NCBI GenBank assembly: GCA_007692665.1
Contig: REBP01000093.1
Location: forward strand, 1 to 51,514
Length of the DNA: 51,514 bases
Reading direction: 5' to 3'
DNA from: Gemmatimonadales bacterium
Lineage (GTDB): Bacteria > Gemmatimonadota > Gemmatimonadetes > Longimicrobiales > Gaopeijiaceae
The first letter of the stretch is position 1. Each line of letters begins with the position of its first letter. The position numbers were made by a program, and so were the translations under genes. Under the pieces are notes generated by a model that searched no databases, was not told the DNA's origin, and saw only the letters and a program-made list of their open reading frames with translations. Below are positions 50,777 through 51,514 of the stretch, one piece after another.

Positions 50777-51514
50777 ACCCCCATGCCCTCGAGGTCCTGG
50801 AATACACGTCCGCGCTGGAGGCGGTGGCCGCCCGGTGCGGGAGCGAGCAGGGCCGTCAGGCGCTTCTTGCCCGGAGGCCCGGGACCGATGTCCAGCCGCT
50901 CCGGCACGAACTCGCCCGGGTAGCCGAAAGCCGCGCCGCCCACGAACTGCACCCCACCTGGGTCCCGCCACTTCCCCCGGATGCGCGGTCGGCGATCCGG
51001 AGCCTCGGGCTGGAGGGGGCCGTCCTCGCGGCCTCCGACCTCCTGGTGCTGCTGCGTCTGGTGGAGGCGTCCGGGACGCTGGCCCGTGAACTCCCGGGCC
51101 TCCTCGCTCCGGAGGCCCCCCCGGGGGGGCTCTCGGCCCTTCAGGCACGCCTCCTGGACGACGAGCCCGAGGCCGCGCGGCTCCGGGGGATCGTGGACGA
51201 TGACGGGGTGATCCGGGACGATGCCAGCCCGGAACTCCGAAAGATCCGGCGCCACGTCCAGGCGGCACGGAACCGCATCGTGCGGCGCCTGGAGGGTTTC
51301 GTGGCGTCCCTCCCCGACCGTGTCCGGGTGCCCGACGCCTCGGTTTCGGTGCGGGACGGGCGGTACGTCATCCAGATTCGCCGGGAAGGGAAATCGGAAG
51401 TCGGGGGGGTGATCCACGGGGAGTCGGCCACCGGGGCGACCCTCTTCGTGGAACCACCCCTCGCGCTCCAGCTCATGAACGAGATCCTCGAGCTGGAGAG
51501 GGAGGAGGACCGAG
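50773..51514 (+). CDS. mutS2: Endonuclease MutS2, N-terminal part (3' end outside window)
   Basis: 247 codons are visible. The opening ALEVLEYTSALEAVAARCGSEQGRQAL, the DDGVIRDDASPELRKIRRHVQ coiled-coil entry and YVIQIRREGKSEVGGVIHGE ... SATGATLFVEPPLALQLMNEI are MutS2 clamp/lever landmarks. The family resolves collided ribosomes and suppresses recombination. The ATPase and Smr domains lie beyond the window. The start is a GTG coupled to yqeY by a 4-base overlap; an in-frame alternative is not obvious. Confidence 0.95.
   Translation, partial: MNPHALEVLEYTSALEAVAARCGSEQGRQALLARRPGTDVQPLRHELARVAESRAAHELHPTWVPPLPPDARSAIRSLGLEGAVLAASDLLVLLRLVEASGTLARELPGLLAPEAPPGGLSALQARLLDDEPEAARLRGIVDDDGVIRDDASPELRKIRRHVQAARNRIVRRLEGFVASLPDRVRVPDASVSVRDGRYVIQIRREGKSEVGGVIHGESATGATLFVEPPLALQLMNEILELEREEDR

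Overview
This window is GC-rich, densely packed bacterial chromosome. Its envelope genes (a Bacteroidota-style LptD-like barrel, LolA, Lnt, a PpiD/SurA-type isomerase, lipoproteins) indicate a diderm. The gene mix (DUF4321 + TatA, standalone glutamate formiminotransferase, Npt-type carrier, TPR proteins beside aroQ-efp-accB-accC, inositol-phosphate synthase) best fits Gemmatimonadota or a close relative. The phylum is an inference from content, not a database result. I see no tRNA, rRNA, CRISPR array, IS element, prophage or integrase. This is core genome, and most genes can be named.

Layout. (1) 3-7451, plus strand: end of an LptD-like barrel, a fibronectin-type lipoprotein, then ftcD - TPR protein - polyprenyl diphosphate synthase - DUF4321 - tatA, closed by a near-perfect bidirectional terminator at 7613-7646. 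(2) 7720-9567, minus: ppiD-like periplasmic folding factor, sharing a two-promoter divergent region with (3) 9781-18046, plus: TPR protein - aroQ - efp - accB - accC - comB - ftsK, a tightly coupled operon. (4) 18104-25385, mixed strands: DUF4097 surface protein (-), Npt-like carrier (+), hybrid-free sensor kinase (-), and two probable Tat-exported oxidoreductase-fold proteins (-). (5) 25671-32099, plus: lolA - rimO - hemL - small outer-membrane protein - lnt. (6) 32218-49246, plus: a 17-gene run from rpmE-prfA-prmC through inositol-lipid genes (CDP-alcohol phosphotransferase + ino1), tmk, a C-terminal processing protease, TauE/SafE, asparaginase, obgE, dprA, a HemW-like protein, hrcA, dnaJ and prmA. 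(7) 49143-49631, minus: a hypothetical protein whose end overlaps prmA; then HIT, yqeY and the start of mutS2 on the plus strand.

How the genes work together. Groups 1, 2 and 5 serve envelope building: lipid carrier for cell-wall and quinone synthesis, Tat export, lipoprotein acylation and transport, outer-membrane protein folding. Group 3 joins fatty-acid initiation (AccB/AccC) with translation (EF-P) and division (FtsK). Group 6 combines translation termination (RF1 and its methyltransferase PrmC), ribosome assembly (ObgE, L31, PrmA) and stress regulation (HrcA/DnaJ), with a two-gene inositol phospholipid module. At least twelve gene junctions are 4-base ATGA/GTGA overlaps, so translational coupling is the rule here.

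The most unusual item is the gene at 44850-45941. It sits where hemW normally lies (before hrcA-dnaJ) and its fold-level landmarks match HemW, but the radical-SAM cysteine motif is completely missing. Other points worth checking are the inositol-lipid pair, ComB in a core operon, the antisense overlap at prmA, and the tandem repeats in the TPR protein.
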